64,000 nt of DNA from positions 201,831 through 265,830 of the forward strand of contig CAJNOP010000061.1 in NCBI GenBank assembly GCA_905250075.1. The letters run 5' to 3'. Made by a program: the position numbers and the translations under genes. This document shows positions 1 through 11,783 of this stretch, one piece after another (position 1 is the first letter of the stretch; every line of letters starts with the position of its first letter). Under the pieces are notes generated by a model that saw only the letters and a program-made list of their open reading frames with translations, was not told the origin of the DNA and made no database searches. The stretch is from Rotaria sp. Silwood1 (Eukaryota > Rotifera > Eurotatoria > Philodinida > Philodinidae).

Positions 1-2669
1 TGAAACCTAACTTAAACCTAGGAAAAAGATAGATCAATCCAGAATAATCATATAATAATGACATTGACGCCGACATGAAACGAGAAAACATAAAGTAACA
101 CAGTTAATTACAGAAATTTCCCTAATTTAATAGCAGGAGTGCAGGAAAGACATCATCTTAACACAAAACACTTGTTTGATTGATAACAGATCTTCTCTTC
201 AACACAGCTTGAATGAATTCTCGTTAACTCTTTCCTAAGCTTTTATTGTCAATTTCTCGGTTCTTTATGTACCAATAGCTATTAATATTGGTTGTAAGTC
301 AATGTTTTGTATTTCTAAAAGTTCATTTGAATACATTATTGATATGCATTAATTTTCTTATCAACACTATATATTATTGTCCTTCTAATGATTCAAAACG
401 CGAATGTATCACAATGTAAATTAGCAAGAGAAGCACTTTTGCCTCATTTTTTCTTATGTTGAAAACATTCAGAATACTTTGATAATGAAAAAGCATATGG
501 TCTTAAATATAAATATGTTATTAAGTAACACCACACTATGTTTCATTAAAAAACTGTAAGTAGTCGTGATTGATTTAATTCACAAAATAGATAAAAGTTG
601 GATATAAAAAAATCGTGAAAACATGAATTTTAGTACTAACCCCTATGTAGTGAAAGAGATCACAACTTTTGACACAACTATTCTCTCATAGTTGTCCGTT
701 GTCTCTCCATTCTCATTACCTTTAAAACGATCAGGTTCCCTTGTTTCTTTCATTCGTCTTTTTCTAACTATCTTAAACGTTTAGATGATAAAGTATCGAA
801 AGAGGTTCCCTTCATTTTCATTGTGAAATACACATATTTCAATTTTAAATAGTATCAAATAGTTTTATTCGGAACAATCAGAGCATCACAGTATATATCG
901 AGATAATGAGTTCGTTCCAGAACTTATGTAAAAAAAAGATTTCTACTAAAAAATAGGAAGTTGATGAGCAATAGATGCTCGTTTACGATAAACTTCAGTT
1001 ACTTGTACTGCAGTATACTTTTCATTAAGCGATTCAATGAGCAAGTTCCTTCATATCATCAATTTCTGTCATTTCAAGATCAAGTTTTGAAAGTATTCAA
1101 CATTGAGATGGAACTAATTTTGAGTTCTTTGAAGAATTTTTCAGAATTTTTTCAGATAATATCCATACTTGTGGAGTTAAATTATAAAGAGATGCTCGTT
1201 TTCGAGTAGTCTTTTCTCTCAAGATTGTAATGAAATCATTGAAGCTATTATTTATTTTATCTTTAATAATTGAAGAAAAAAGATAAAAGCAACATGAATT
1301 TGGATGTTTTTCAAAATGAATATATATTCGACTTAGATTTTAAATGAGTCTCTGGATAAACAACCAGAAAAAACAGCAATTTATGATGCCAAGCGATTAT
1401 TCAGATATATAAATAAGATTTGATAGGGTGAAGGCCGCTAAACATGCGGAAGAGTCCTTTAAGTAAAAATATTCAAAAATATGCATATTTTCTTTATAAG
1501 ATGCACCAGAAAAATCATGTAGAGAGAATGAATAAATCTCATTTGTAGAAATTATCTTCATTCATTAACCACAATAATATCTATTAACTTATCAAATTTG
1601 AGTTTTTCCTTACTTTTAAATCATCAATCAGATACTATTTTTGTTTGAGGAAAGTGAAGAGATTGAAACTTAAACGTCATTTCTTAGTTTAATCCTTGTT
1701 TAGAAGTCATGCTGATTATCTATTTATCAATTATTTCTCTTTGTCATTTTTATTACTCTCTCTTTGTGCTTGTATTTTGTAGATGCATAATTAAATATAC
1801 CTTCCTTTTTTTCTGCTTTTGCTATAAACATTTTCACATGTTCTAATGAAAGTGCACACAGTCAATACTATCGTATATTTAGAAAATCGAAGATGTGCTG
1901 AATGTGACAATATTTTTTGATAAAACATGAATTTACCTTTATATCATCTACACGAAAGGCCATGTCTTTTCACTCGATGATCTTAGACAAAAAATAAAAT
2001 ATGCAGTTTTTTTCATTTTCAAGCTTTATTTGTTTTATGTCTCTGATTTCTAAAGTACGTAACACATCTCAAAAATTATAATCTCTAGTTCAAAAAAAAT
2101 ATAAAAAATCTATGCTAGCATTCATATAACAATTATGATTGAAAATAAAAATTTCAATCATGTGTTAGTTGGTTCAACATGAGAAAGCGAAGATTCTTTA
2201 TAAAATCTTTGTTCACGTCTTATGAAAAGGTTTTAAATATGTTTGTCATATTTTCTATTCTTTCTTCAATAAATTTATTATAAAATAATTATGACTTACA
2301 ATGTTATGTTTTGTAGTTGCAAACAACTGCTTCAGACAAGATTCAAATGAATGTATTTATAATTTGATTTAATAGATAATGAGTATTCATTCATTTTCTT
2401 CAGTGCATGTTTAGCAGTGACATGGAAACAAGACGGCAATAGTAACAACTGGATAGCTTTCAATATTCCGTGTTACTATCAAACAGGGACTGCAGAGCAT
2501 GGAAACATAGTCAACGCCATTATTCTTTCAATCAAATTTTAGATACACTCCTTTGAAGATTGTCTGGAAAAGTTGTTTTCAACAACGAAGTATTACATCG
2601 TAAATTTTAATTATTATATAATAAATTTATCAGAAAAAGAATTGAAAACCCGACAAACAAACATATTTG
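1..2669. other. AT-rich non-coding stretch
   Basis: No open frame here looks like protein in composition or shows splice-compatible neighbours. The one short frame (961-1209) starts at TTG and resembles no family I know. I see no RNA gene. Confidence 0.5.
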
Positions 2670-2931
2670 TTAGGAGTAGTATTTTATCCTTACTTTAGTC
2701 AGTAAAGTAAATTAGCTAACTTTACTTGACTGGTTATGTAAAGTAGAGTAGAGTAAAGTGAATTAAAATATTTAAAATAAATTGTTGATTTAATAACCCA
2801 ATATTGTACACTGATAATGGTGCTGCGTCATTAGCAATCAATTGTGTTCGATTACAAATAATATTAAATTGTATTTAAATCCACTTTACTTTACCTTACT
2901 TTTTCAAAGTAAAGTCAAGATAAAGTCCTAA
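2670..2931. repeat. Foldback (MITE-like) element, about 260 bp
   Basis: The two ends are imperfect inverted repeats. The left end starts TTAGGAGTAG and is rich in TTTACTTTA/AAAGTA words. The right end reads ACTTTACTTTAC...AAGTCCTAA, whose complement starts TTAGGACTTTATC. Inner arms (AGAGTAAAGTG on the left, CACTTTACTTT on the right) also pair across an AT-rich centre. There is no coding capacity. The class (DNA-transposon MITE) is inferred from the hairpin architecture; I could not define a target-site duplication. Confidence 0.5.
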
Positions 2932-3153
2932 TCTGGTTGATACGCGTGCTCTGAAATTTTATCATTTTGAAAATGTTTGTATTTCAGATGATTGTTCTGT
3001 TAATTTATTTCTCTCGATGAACTCTTATATATGCTGTTGAGTTGTGTTTACACTTACAATTCAATAAGCTCATACTTTTCAATATCCGTCCTATTCTAAC
3101 TCGGCTAGATCAATAACACCACTATCCTACTGATTGACACCTACGATGAGTTC

Positions 3154-3584
3154 CTTTCACTGCATTTAATACCAAAACCCTCCATATTTAGACTAGTTAG
3201 ATTACTGATATCTCTTCTTTCTTTGCTAGGTAAACTTCCTTAATGTCTTTTGACTTCCCTCACTCCCGTTTTTATGGAAACTTATGTCGTAATTCAGGCT
3301 TCCCTCTCTCAGTTGCTAGAGTCTAAGAGAGAGAAGTCACAAAAAGCTCGATTTAAAGTTCTATGTACTATTATTTTCGAAGAAAATATCGATGAGTTCC
3401 ACAAAAACAAAGATTGTTAGATACGTTTTCCTGGCAACGGAAACAGGAGCGTCAATACTAACAGTGCTTTAATCATTTTGGAAGTTTCTAAAATCTCCTA
3501 AAGCATTCTATGAATATACGATTTCTACTGTAGATTCTAACAAGTCTAAATATTGCAAATTTTGGTATTTAATGCAGTGAAAAG
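3154..3584. repeat. Inverted-repeat-bounded element, about 430 bp
   Basis: The left arm (about 3154-3205) contains TTTCACTGCATTTAATACC followed by ATATTTAGACTAGTTAGA. The right arm (about 3530-3584) is its near-perfect reverse complement, with GGTATTTAATGCAGTGAAA and TCTAACAAGTCTAAATAT. About 50 bp pair with few mismatches, separated by about 320 bp of non-coding DNA. This looks like a MITE or foldback element. It lies 220 bp from the element at 2670 but is unrelated to it in sequence. Confidence 0.6.
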
Positions 3585-4499
3585 ATTTTATTGTACATGA
3601 TATTCTTGATCCATCAAAGCTAGCATAGAACGAATATAGAATAGTATGAAGTAATTGAAATCTACTTCTAGACAAAGCTCAATAATATACATAAACAGCT
3701 TTCCAGAGAAAGGATGTTGTGCTCAGAAATCTACTCAAAGATGAAATCAATGTGTATAGTAGGTTAATATGGTGATTGAAATGACAAAACAAAAAATAAA
3801 ATGATATTTACCAGTTTCAATATCATGTATCGTATATATTATCATTAGAAGAAAAAACCAGTTATGTATTGAAGATGTAATCTAACAATATAAATAATTT
3901 CTTTTTCAATATAATGTTGTTACACGAATCTAATAAACAGCTAGAATAGTAATTAATTACAAATAGATATATTTTCAAAGTGATAAAATTTTAGAGTACG
4001 CATACCAACTATAAAAATTGTTATTATTTTGATCTCTTCATTTGTTTAACATTTCTTAAAATAAATTCTTTAAATCTCTCAGACAATATAGCATAAATTT
4101 ATGTCAGTTAGAACTTATGAGTGCTACACTTAGGCTTCTAATGGGATCGCGCTGATAATCATTTTTTTTATTAATATTTGAATGAAAGGTTCAATGAAAA
4201 AAAAAAGATATAATTCATTCTAGAATATTTCAAAGGATTTATACAAAGTGTTTATAAAATATCCAAAATCGATATGCAGTATTAAAGTTTAAGAAATTCG
4301 TTTATGAGATTGTATTGGTTTTAACTCAAGTCAATAAATCCTTCTTTCATCTATAAGCTAATCTATTTATTTATTGATTTTGTTTCTATTCATAAATTAA
4401 AGTTAGTTTTTATTAATAAAAATAAAATGCTTAATAAGATATGTTAGTAAGAAAAACTTAAAATTCTGTTTTAAAAGTTTATTTTGTTTGTTAATATGA
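3585..4499. other. Non-coding stretch downstream of the calcineurin A gene
   Basis: AT-rich and without a credible frame. It holds the 3' flank of the minus-strand phosphatase gene. Confidence 0.5.
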
Positions 4500-6903
4500 T
4501 CAGGTATGTGGTCGTCGTTCAAATATGTGATCTAATTGAATAGCTTGATCAAAACTCGTAATTCGTCCTTTTTCAGCTTCGTTAACTAATGCTTTAATCT
4601 CGGGTCGAGTCAATAATTCCTTATAAGCGCTATAAGATGGTGTAAGACCACGTAAATTAAGTGTAATTTTATTTATTTTTTTCAATTCAGCATAAGCTCG
4701 ATCCATTGTTCCAATCAATCGTTTTTTATTCAATAATTCCACACCCGTTTTATCGTGCCGACCATCTTCAGCAGCTAATTCTTCAGGTGAATACATATTA
4801 AAAATAGAAAGAAGAAGATTAGTAACATGATAAAGAACGAATCGTTCACCAAATTGAAATCCTATAATAAGAAACAATGTGCCATTAGAAAAAAAAACAG
4901 CATTTGTTTATTTTACCATTTTCAAAATTCGGCAAAACAAATGGATGAGCATGTGCTTCAATGTTAACTACAGATAATTGTTGATGATCATCAATTTTAA
5001 GTATAGCTGCAATATTATTATATGTATCACAATAATTTGGTGCCGAAAATAGCGAAATAAGTACAGGAAATTTAGTACGAGATGATTTGCGGAAAAACCG
5101 TACACCATTTTTTTGTACTTCATGTCCACGTATAATCGATACAAGATTATTTCGCAGTAAAAAATCTCGGCACGCATAATAGGAAAAAAAATGTGCACAT
5201 CCACGAACATTATTTGGTTTAAACTCTGGTTGTTGATCATCAATATCATCAAAATTTTCACTTGGATCAGACCAAAGTAAGTCACATAATGGACCTGAAT
5301 CAGGAGTTTCGACAAAACGATCAAGTTTTTCAATATCCGATATAATACGAATATTAGGTGATAAACCACCATGCATGCATAGAAAACGTGAATCAACCAG
5401 AGCACACACTGGTAATGTATCGAAAGCTCTCATGCAAGCCTTATACAATGCCCGTGAACGATATTTTCTTTCACATTCCATCTTAAATTGAAAGGCTTTT
5501 GCCATTTGACGAGTTTCATGATTTCTTTGAAAAAACAAGCAAAACATTATTTTTAGTAACAAATACATGTACACAAAAGAAGTCTAATTCGAAGGAATGA
5601 TATGTACAACTTTCCGATGTCAAAAGGTATTTGACAGTATTTTTACCTATTCTAAATTTCTATTACATATTTATCTCATGCCAACTGTAAATATCGACAA
5701 ATATTGAGTAGTCTTTAGCAACAAATAACCGTTTTATCGAATGCAGTGAATGATACTTTTTTTTGTTCTTCAATGAAAAAAAATCAAGTGAAAGAAAAAC
5801 ACTGAATAAATGAAATAGATAATCAACTCGAATAAGATGGCAATTGGTTTCTTTTTTCAATTTGAGCAATTTCGGATCATTATTAGTTTGGCTCACACTA
5901 AATCGTGTTACAAAGAAAGATTTTAACATTAAACCATGCTGCGTCTAAAACACATCATACAAAATTGATCGGTGTCAAACACTAACACATAGTCGACATT
6001 TTTGACTAAATTCTTTCTATTAACATTTTGCTTCTTAAATCCATCTGATAAAGCTTTTTTTGCATTTTTTATAAACTTTAAGTTAAATGATTATCTTTTC
6101 TTTTCTTAGTTCTTCATACAAGTCATTTACACCTAGTTCTTTATTCGCTTCCACAAGATAATTTCGTTATTTGATTTATTTTAGATATATTTATATTTTA
6201 AGAATCTCAAGAATAAAATTATAATAAAATAATGTGAGTTAAAAGAATACAGCACTATAACCTGATCTATTCGTACGAGTTTTCCCAAAAACATTTGAAA
6301 AACAACCGTCTGAAAGAAATAAAGAACTCAAAAGTTGAATTCTCAATTAGTGCACTACAAATGCCCTTTTTCTCTCATGACAACCATTACAGAAATGTTT
6401 TTTTTTATTTTTATATAATTATGTATGGTCAAACAAATGTTGTGAAATTTCGTTTCGGAAAAAGAAAAAGAAACATACCCTCGAAGTAAATTAAAGTTTT
6501 GTGGATAAGTCACTTTGAGTGCAAACAATAAAAATACACATTCACATTCAAATAGTCCTCGATCAACGTAATCACCTAAGAATAAGTAGCGTGTTTCAGC
6601 TGGATCACCACCAGCTGCTAATATTGTTAAAAGATCATAAAATTGTCCATGGATATCAGCGACAATCGTTATGGGTCTTTCAATAAATAACATATTAGGT
6701 TCACGTTCGAATATTTGTTGTGCAAGATCAATAAGACGTAAAGCACATTTTTCATCAAGGCGACCTTCTGCTAGTAAATGTTCTCTTAAAAGAGGAATAG
6801 ATGGCAAACCAGAAGATGAACTAAATAATTGATCTTCAGTTAATATACTAGCTCGAGGATACGGAACCGACTTTATTGGACGATCAGGAGGAAGATAATC
6901 CAT
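4500..6903 (-). CDS. PPP3C: Divergent calcineurin A (PP2B) catalytic subunit
   Basis: Ser/Thr phosphatase of the PPP family, closest by motif to the Ca2+/calmodulin-activated PP2B catalytic chain. Three exons join in phase: 6903-6479, 5524-4917 and 4861-4500, giving 464 aa (vertebrate calcineurin A is about 510-520). Metal-site motifs are present: DIHGQ (D83, H85), GDYVDRG (D111, D114) and GNHE (N143, H144), with GNHE built exactly across the first splice. MHGGLSP, SAPNYCDTYNN and RGHE follow. The C-terminus keeps an equivalent of the calcineurin B-binding helix, a weakened calmodulin-binding segment, the LRGLTPS linker, and an autoinhibitory-like ITSFDQA...ERRP block where the protein stops. 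Odd points: the usual GDIHG is ADIHG, and SAPNY is followed by Cys, as in PP1/PP2A, not Leu. Intron 1 is about 950 nt and intron 2 only 55 nt. Family assignment is firm; calmodulin control is an open question. Confidence 0.9.
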
Positions 6904-9900
6904 TAGTTAACAAGTGAAAATTATTAGTATGATTTATCAAATTATAATGTATAATACGTATATTTACGATATAATCTAACGCGCAAGACGACGGCAAATA
7001 CACTTGTTTATTTGATTTATATTATGATTGTTCTGTTCTCTTCTATGATACAAAAAAAACGACTCTGTTCTTTTTTTCTTTTGTACTTTCCTCCTTTATC
7101 TTTTGCATGCATGCAAAAGAAAAGACATTTTTATTTCTTTTTTTGCTTTTTATGTACAGGTGGTGCAAATAAATGAAAGAAACAAGATTGATTGTTCTAC
7201 TACTTATTGATTTGATCAACATTGAGAATAATGACAACTATATTGGAGACTAGTCGAATTGAATTTTTGTAAAAAAAAAGGAACCAAATCCATTAGCCTT
7301 GAGTCGCTTCAAATGATTTGGAAAAACATTAGGTGGCCTATGATAAAAAGAACAATATATCATAGAAAACAGACCAATACAAATTTTACTACATTTTTTT
7401 GAAATCGGTATCATTGTATTTTGTTAACTAGAGAAGCTTCATAATTGAATTAACACTAATACAATCAACGTATGTTATGCAAATGTTGACTTCATCTATT
7501 TTTATCATTGACTCTTTTTTACTTAATTTTTTTGTATTTCTGCTCAATTTTTGTTGAAATTCTTCAGTTATATTTCTTTTTGACCAAGGTAAAATCAAAA
7601 TTTTCTAATCACATTCAAAGTTTCGTCATACGATAGGATCTAATTCAATGAGAATAAATTTTTCAGACAAATAGTGTTGAAAAAATTGCAAGAATAAAAT
7701 CACATTCGAAAAGATGAGGAAGTTATTCGTTTATGAAAGATATTGAAAGGTCTGCTATTCTAAATCTTGTCTTTAAAAAAAATGAATATAAGTGGACTTG
7801 TTTTATAGACCGTTATGACACTGTTTTCTCTACCATGATTTTGTTTGACGCTTTTTTTTTAATGTGGGTTCAAGATTTGTAGTCAGTAAACCATTACAAA
7901 CTTAGAAAACTACCGAAAGACAAGTTTCCATATTCAAACTTTGAGTAATACTCGACAATTGATCATATAAAATGCTTGCGTAGGAGGAATGTTTTAAAAT
8001 AAAGTCAGTGAATTACTGTTTATTTTATTTTCTTAAGAAAAGCTCTCAAGACTAATTTTACAATTATCGGCATACATTCAAAAAAACAAGCATTTTATGG
8101 CATCGTAGATTTTATTCTATTCATATGATGATTATCAATGTCAATTTTAAAGAATTTATGGGTATTCGGATCTTACATTCTTTCGAGTTCATAATTACTA
8201 TTTTAACTTGTAAAATTCTGATTAATGATGCAGTTAAGAAAACGATCAGTGAAAACAAAATCAATCAAAAGTTTTTTTGTTCACTAACATCTATCGCTTC
8301 CCACTACGGCAGATTGAATAAAATATATATATTTACTTATTGACTTTTTTATCAACCACATCATTATTTACTAAATAATATAGAACATGAAGTATTTTTT
8401 GTCCGATAATTTAATGGAGTTCATCATTCGAGAAATTGATATCGGCTTTCCCAATAAGAAGTGCTTCAATCTCTTTTTCTCTCATTATATGTACAATGAA
8501 AGCATCACATACTATCTTGAGAACTCGAATTAGACGCAAACAGCTTTGCTGTTGCGTATTGAGTCAATCTATGTGCCCAATATTGGCAATTCAATTGTCA
8601 GTATCTTCAGCTTCAATACTGCTTATGTCGATATTTCGATAGAATGAGTCGTCAATGTTTTCATTAAAATGATACAAAAAAACCTGCTGAAATCACGTAC
8701 CATATTTCAGTGCGGTCTAGACCAACTGTTAAAAACGTATCACGAAGACTACTTCTGATCGAAGTTTATTTGACCATGATGACATCTCTTTAATCATCAA
8801 CTTTTACTGTATTGCGACTAGCATTAGGAATAATATCAACCAAATTGGTTATCAGTAACTTTTATTCTGGACGAACATTTGAAGTGAACGTTACTACCAT
8901 GTGAAAAAAATACACACTCGAAATATATTTTAACAAGTATTAATGGTAATAATAAAGTGATTAATTTCAAGAACAACTGCAGCATAAGAGTTATTTTACA
9001 CATATGAATTACGTTTTTCTTTTTATGAAGAAGGAGAAAACGAAACTCATTTTTCCTAGACTGACAGAAAGGCCCGATAAGAGTACGAAAATAAATGAGA
9101 TCATATACAACTAGAGGTAGGATGAGTACAAATACAACAAGTAAAAGTGTTTTAATGGTACATTAAAAAGTGTATTCGCATTTCAACTATTCTTTTCATA
9201 GATATCATTTTTCTTTTGCTGGTAGGGGATGAGTATGGACCTTCTCCTACCCGTATCCACATTGACGCTCAGACCGGTACAAACGTTGACACACAAGGCG
9301 AAGTGCCTATTGTGAATGGTTGACTACTGTTCATAATTGTGTGGAAACTGTGCAGTGTTGGACCCACTGCTCAATGAAGATTCATTTTTTATATAAAACT
9401 TTTAGATATAATGAAATCTGTTGACAACATCGATCCATTGGTTAGCATGATGATTCGAAAGACAGGTCCTAGCTTCTTGGCAATATTGAAAAGAGCTGTA
9501 CAATATTATTACCTAGCCGCTATAAGCTGCTAAAAATAGGCTAACATGAAGCTTCAGAAGAACCGCGAGTCTTTGAAATATCTCTATAATTGAAGATTTG
9601 AACAACTACTAATAAGACAATGACGATACCGATCTAAACTATAGCCGTGATAATGTCATTGCAGAAATCAAGCTGTCTTTAGAATAACATATTTAATCTA
9701 AATAGTCTCTTTTATACATTAATAAGACGATCGCAAGCATTCTTCTTGTTTATCGTTATCTTACATTGTCTTTTGCAACTTCATGCCTACGAGAAATGCA
9801 AGCATTGAACCCTAAACTGAAACAGTTACTGACAAGGCAGTTCGTTGTAAAATGAAAAAAAGAACAATGTTCACAATAGCAATGTAACTAACAAATAAGT

Positions 9901-10993
9901 TTCACTATATTATTACAGTCTATGAGTGTCTTGTAGTGACCAAAAAACAGAATTTTGGGTGTGACTGTGAATGAGATGTATATATATTCATTTATATTAA
10001 CTCTCACTTTTAATGAGTCGAGCTATGGTCGTGGGGCATCAGATTGCTTGGGTCATGAAAATTATTTTGCTATAAATATTCAATACAATATTATCGATGG
10101 ACATGTTCAGATTCAATGGTATCAATGAAAGACTATCAATGGTTATGCAAACAAAGCAAAGTGACAAGGATCAGTGAAAAATGTGCTGAATTTTTATCGT
10201 TCAAAGTGAAATCATTTTAATTACATGTCTATATTACACGTCAACAAAATAAATTGTTTGAAGAATCGAAGCTAAATGTGAATAATAATGAGATCATTAT
10301 TCGAGTTGATTCTAGTGAAAACTCTGAAATTAACAAGCAAGATGGTATTGCAAATCGGTCTCCATATTTACAGCTGATGCCCGGTGTGATAGAGATAATT
10401 ATTCATTTACATTAATTTCAAACAATATTAGTCATGACAAGTATTGTGTTAGCAGTTGCATTATTTATATCATCAACAAATTGAAAACAACATTTATTAT
10501 TATTGTAAGAAAACCGGTTTTTTGGCGATGCTGCAGTCAGTGAATTCAAACAACCATACTTGTTTCGAAATTTATCTTGAATGTGAGATGAGTACAAATT
10601 GATTGCTTCGTGGCACCTTTTTGCAACTAGTCATACCAAAGACATGGTGGATGGATTTGTTAAATTGTTAAGAGACTTGTTGAGCAACAAGTATCAACCA
10701 AGAAATAAACCTGTGACAATGGTACTGATATTAAATCAGTAAAGCATATTAGTAAAAAACCAAGTTTTCTATGCTGCGCAACATAACAATATGTTTTTTA
10801 AAACCATTCTAAGTTTGTTATTATTGTTCTTGGTTGAATAAATGTTATGGTGATTTATGAAGTGACATCGATTATTTTATGTCTGATGATGAACTTGTCA
10901 AGGTTCAAAAATTTGCAAAGAACTGAAGTATTTTATTGAAAAGTGATCTATGTGTTTTTTTAGTTTGTTTTCGTAAGAAATAAATGTGGAAAC
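6904..10993. other. Gene-poor stretch
   Basis: No frame in this 4-kb stretch could be tied to a known family or joined to neighbours by in-phase splices. Around 9226-9262 is a short motif with CTACCCGTATCCACAT whose complement resembles the GGATACGGGTA-type words seen again near 20.2 and 22.8 kb, probably a dispersed repeat. The promoter of the minus-strand phosphatase gene should lie in the first few hundred bases. Confidence 0.45.
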
Positions 10994-11011
10994 CTCGGAT
11001 TTAAATCCGAG
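10994..11011. repeat. Perfect 18-bp palindrome
   Basis: The sequence CTCGGATTTAAATCCGAG is its own reverse complement. It sits just upstream of a duplicated block and may mark the border of a repeat element; the function is unknown. Confidence 0.55.
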
Positions 11012-11108
11012 AGTTATGTGTACTTCAAAAAGTGAATGAGACAAATCGGTCATCCTAGAATGTGCGGATATAGAAATTAGCCTGACAAATCCTTTCTATA
11101 AACACTTG

Positions 11109-11285
11109 AATTCTGTTGCCTACTGCTCAGCCAATAGGATTTCGGCGTGAATACAGCTTAGATTTGAACTCTTCACCTTGATTTACCCTAAGAAACTCGT
11201 TTTTCCTATAACTTGATTTCTATTGGTCATTGCTTAACCAATGGGATTTCGAGACAAATGGAACATAGATTCGAGTTCTCCATTC
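11109..11285. repeat. Diverged direct duplication of an about 65-bp block
   Basis: Two copies in the same orientation, about 110 bp apart, share TGC(T/C)..CCAAT(A/G)GGATTTCG, a gap, then TAGATT(T/C)GA followed by CTC. The first is about 11109-11180 and the second about 11218-11285. The identity is clearly above chance but eroded, pointing to an old tandem duplication inside repetitive DNA. Confidence 0.45.
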
Positions 11286-11447
11286 TAGAAAACCTCGAAC
11301 TATCATCTCTGTGATGGGAAGATAGAACTCTAATTGTGGATCACATAGAGCGTGGACAAAAACAGAACCAAATTCAGATTAATTATCTTTGCAATAGGCG
11401 AGTTAGCTTTCTTGTTTCTTTATGTTTTATATACCATTTTGTAGCTC

Positions 11448-11783
11448 GTGAAATTCTCTATCGAATGGTATATAATAGTTGGGGTTTTATATGACTATGA
11501 TAGGAAAAGTTTTTTATGGAAGCAGAGAAGGGTCTATCTTCTCATAGGGAAAAATGACTATTTTTGCAATAACTCAGCAATGGTTCGGCCAATCATTCTC
11601 ATCTTCGAACTCGACCGAGATATTGTTAAGACTAAACTGTGTAGAAAATTTCATCGCGATCGGACTCTCCTTTCAAAAGTTATCGTGTTAACGGCCGGAC
11701 GGCCGGACATACTGACCGATTCTAGAGTGTACTCACTTTTTGAGTACACAATAAAAAAACATATCGTTATGCTGTACGATTAA
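11448..11783 (+). repeat. Repeat tail with GGCCGGAC direct repeat and terminal hairpin
   Basis: A 111-codon frame runs through this stretch, but its protein resembles no family and its 3' part is a repeat structure: GGCCGGACGGCCGGAC, then a perfect hairpin at 11727-11749 (GTGTACTCA, 5-nt loop, TGAGTACAC). Tails built like this are typical of dispersed repeats, so I treat the frame as incidental. No transposase-like motif was seen. The span 11784-13843 downstream holds no gene that I can support. Confidence 0.4.

Noticed and set aside
5663-5929. Frame inside calcineurin intron 1
   Set aside because: No family match, and the intron borders are fixed by exact reconstruction of GNHE.
8436-8642. 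Coding-like frame near 8.5 kb
   Set aside because: Begins at a non-ATG codon and gives no recognisable motif; the opposite strand has stops in every frame.
11448-11783. 111-codon frame as a gene
   Set aside because: The protein is unlike any family and half of it is encoded by a repeat tail with a hairpin.
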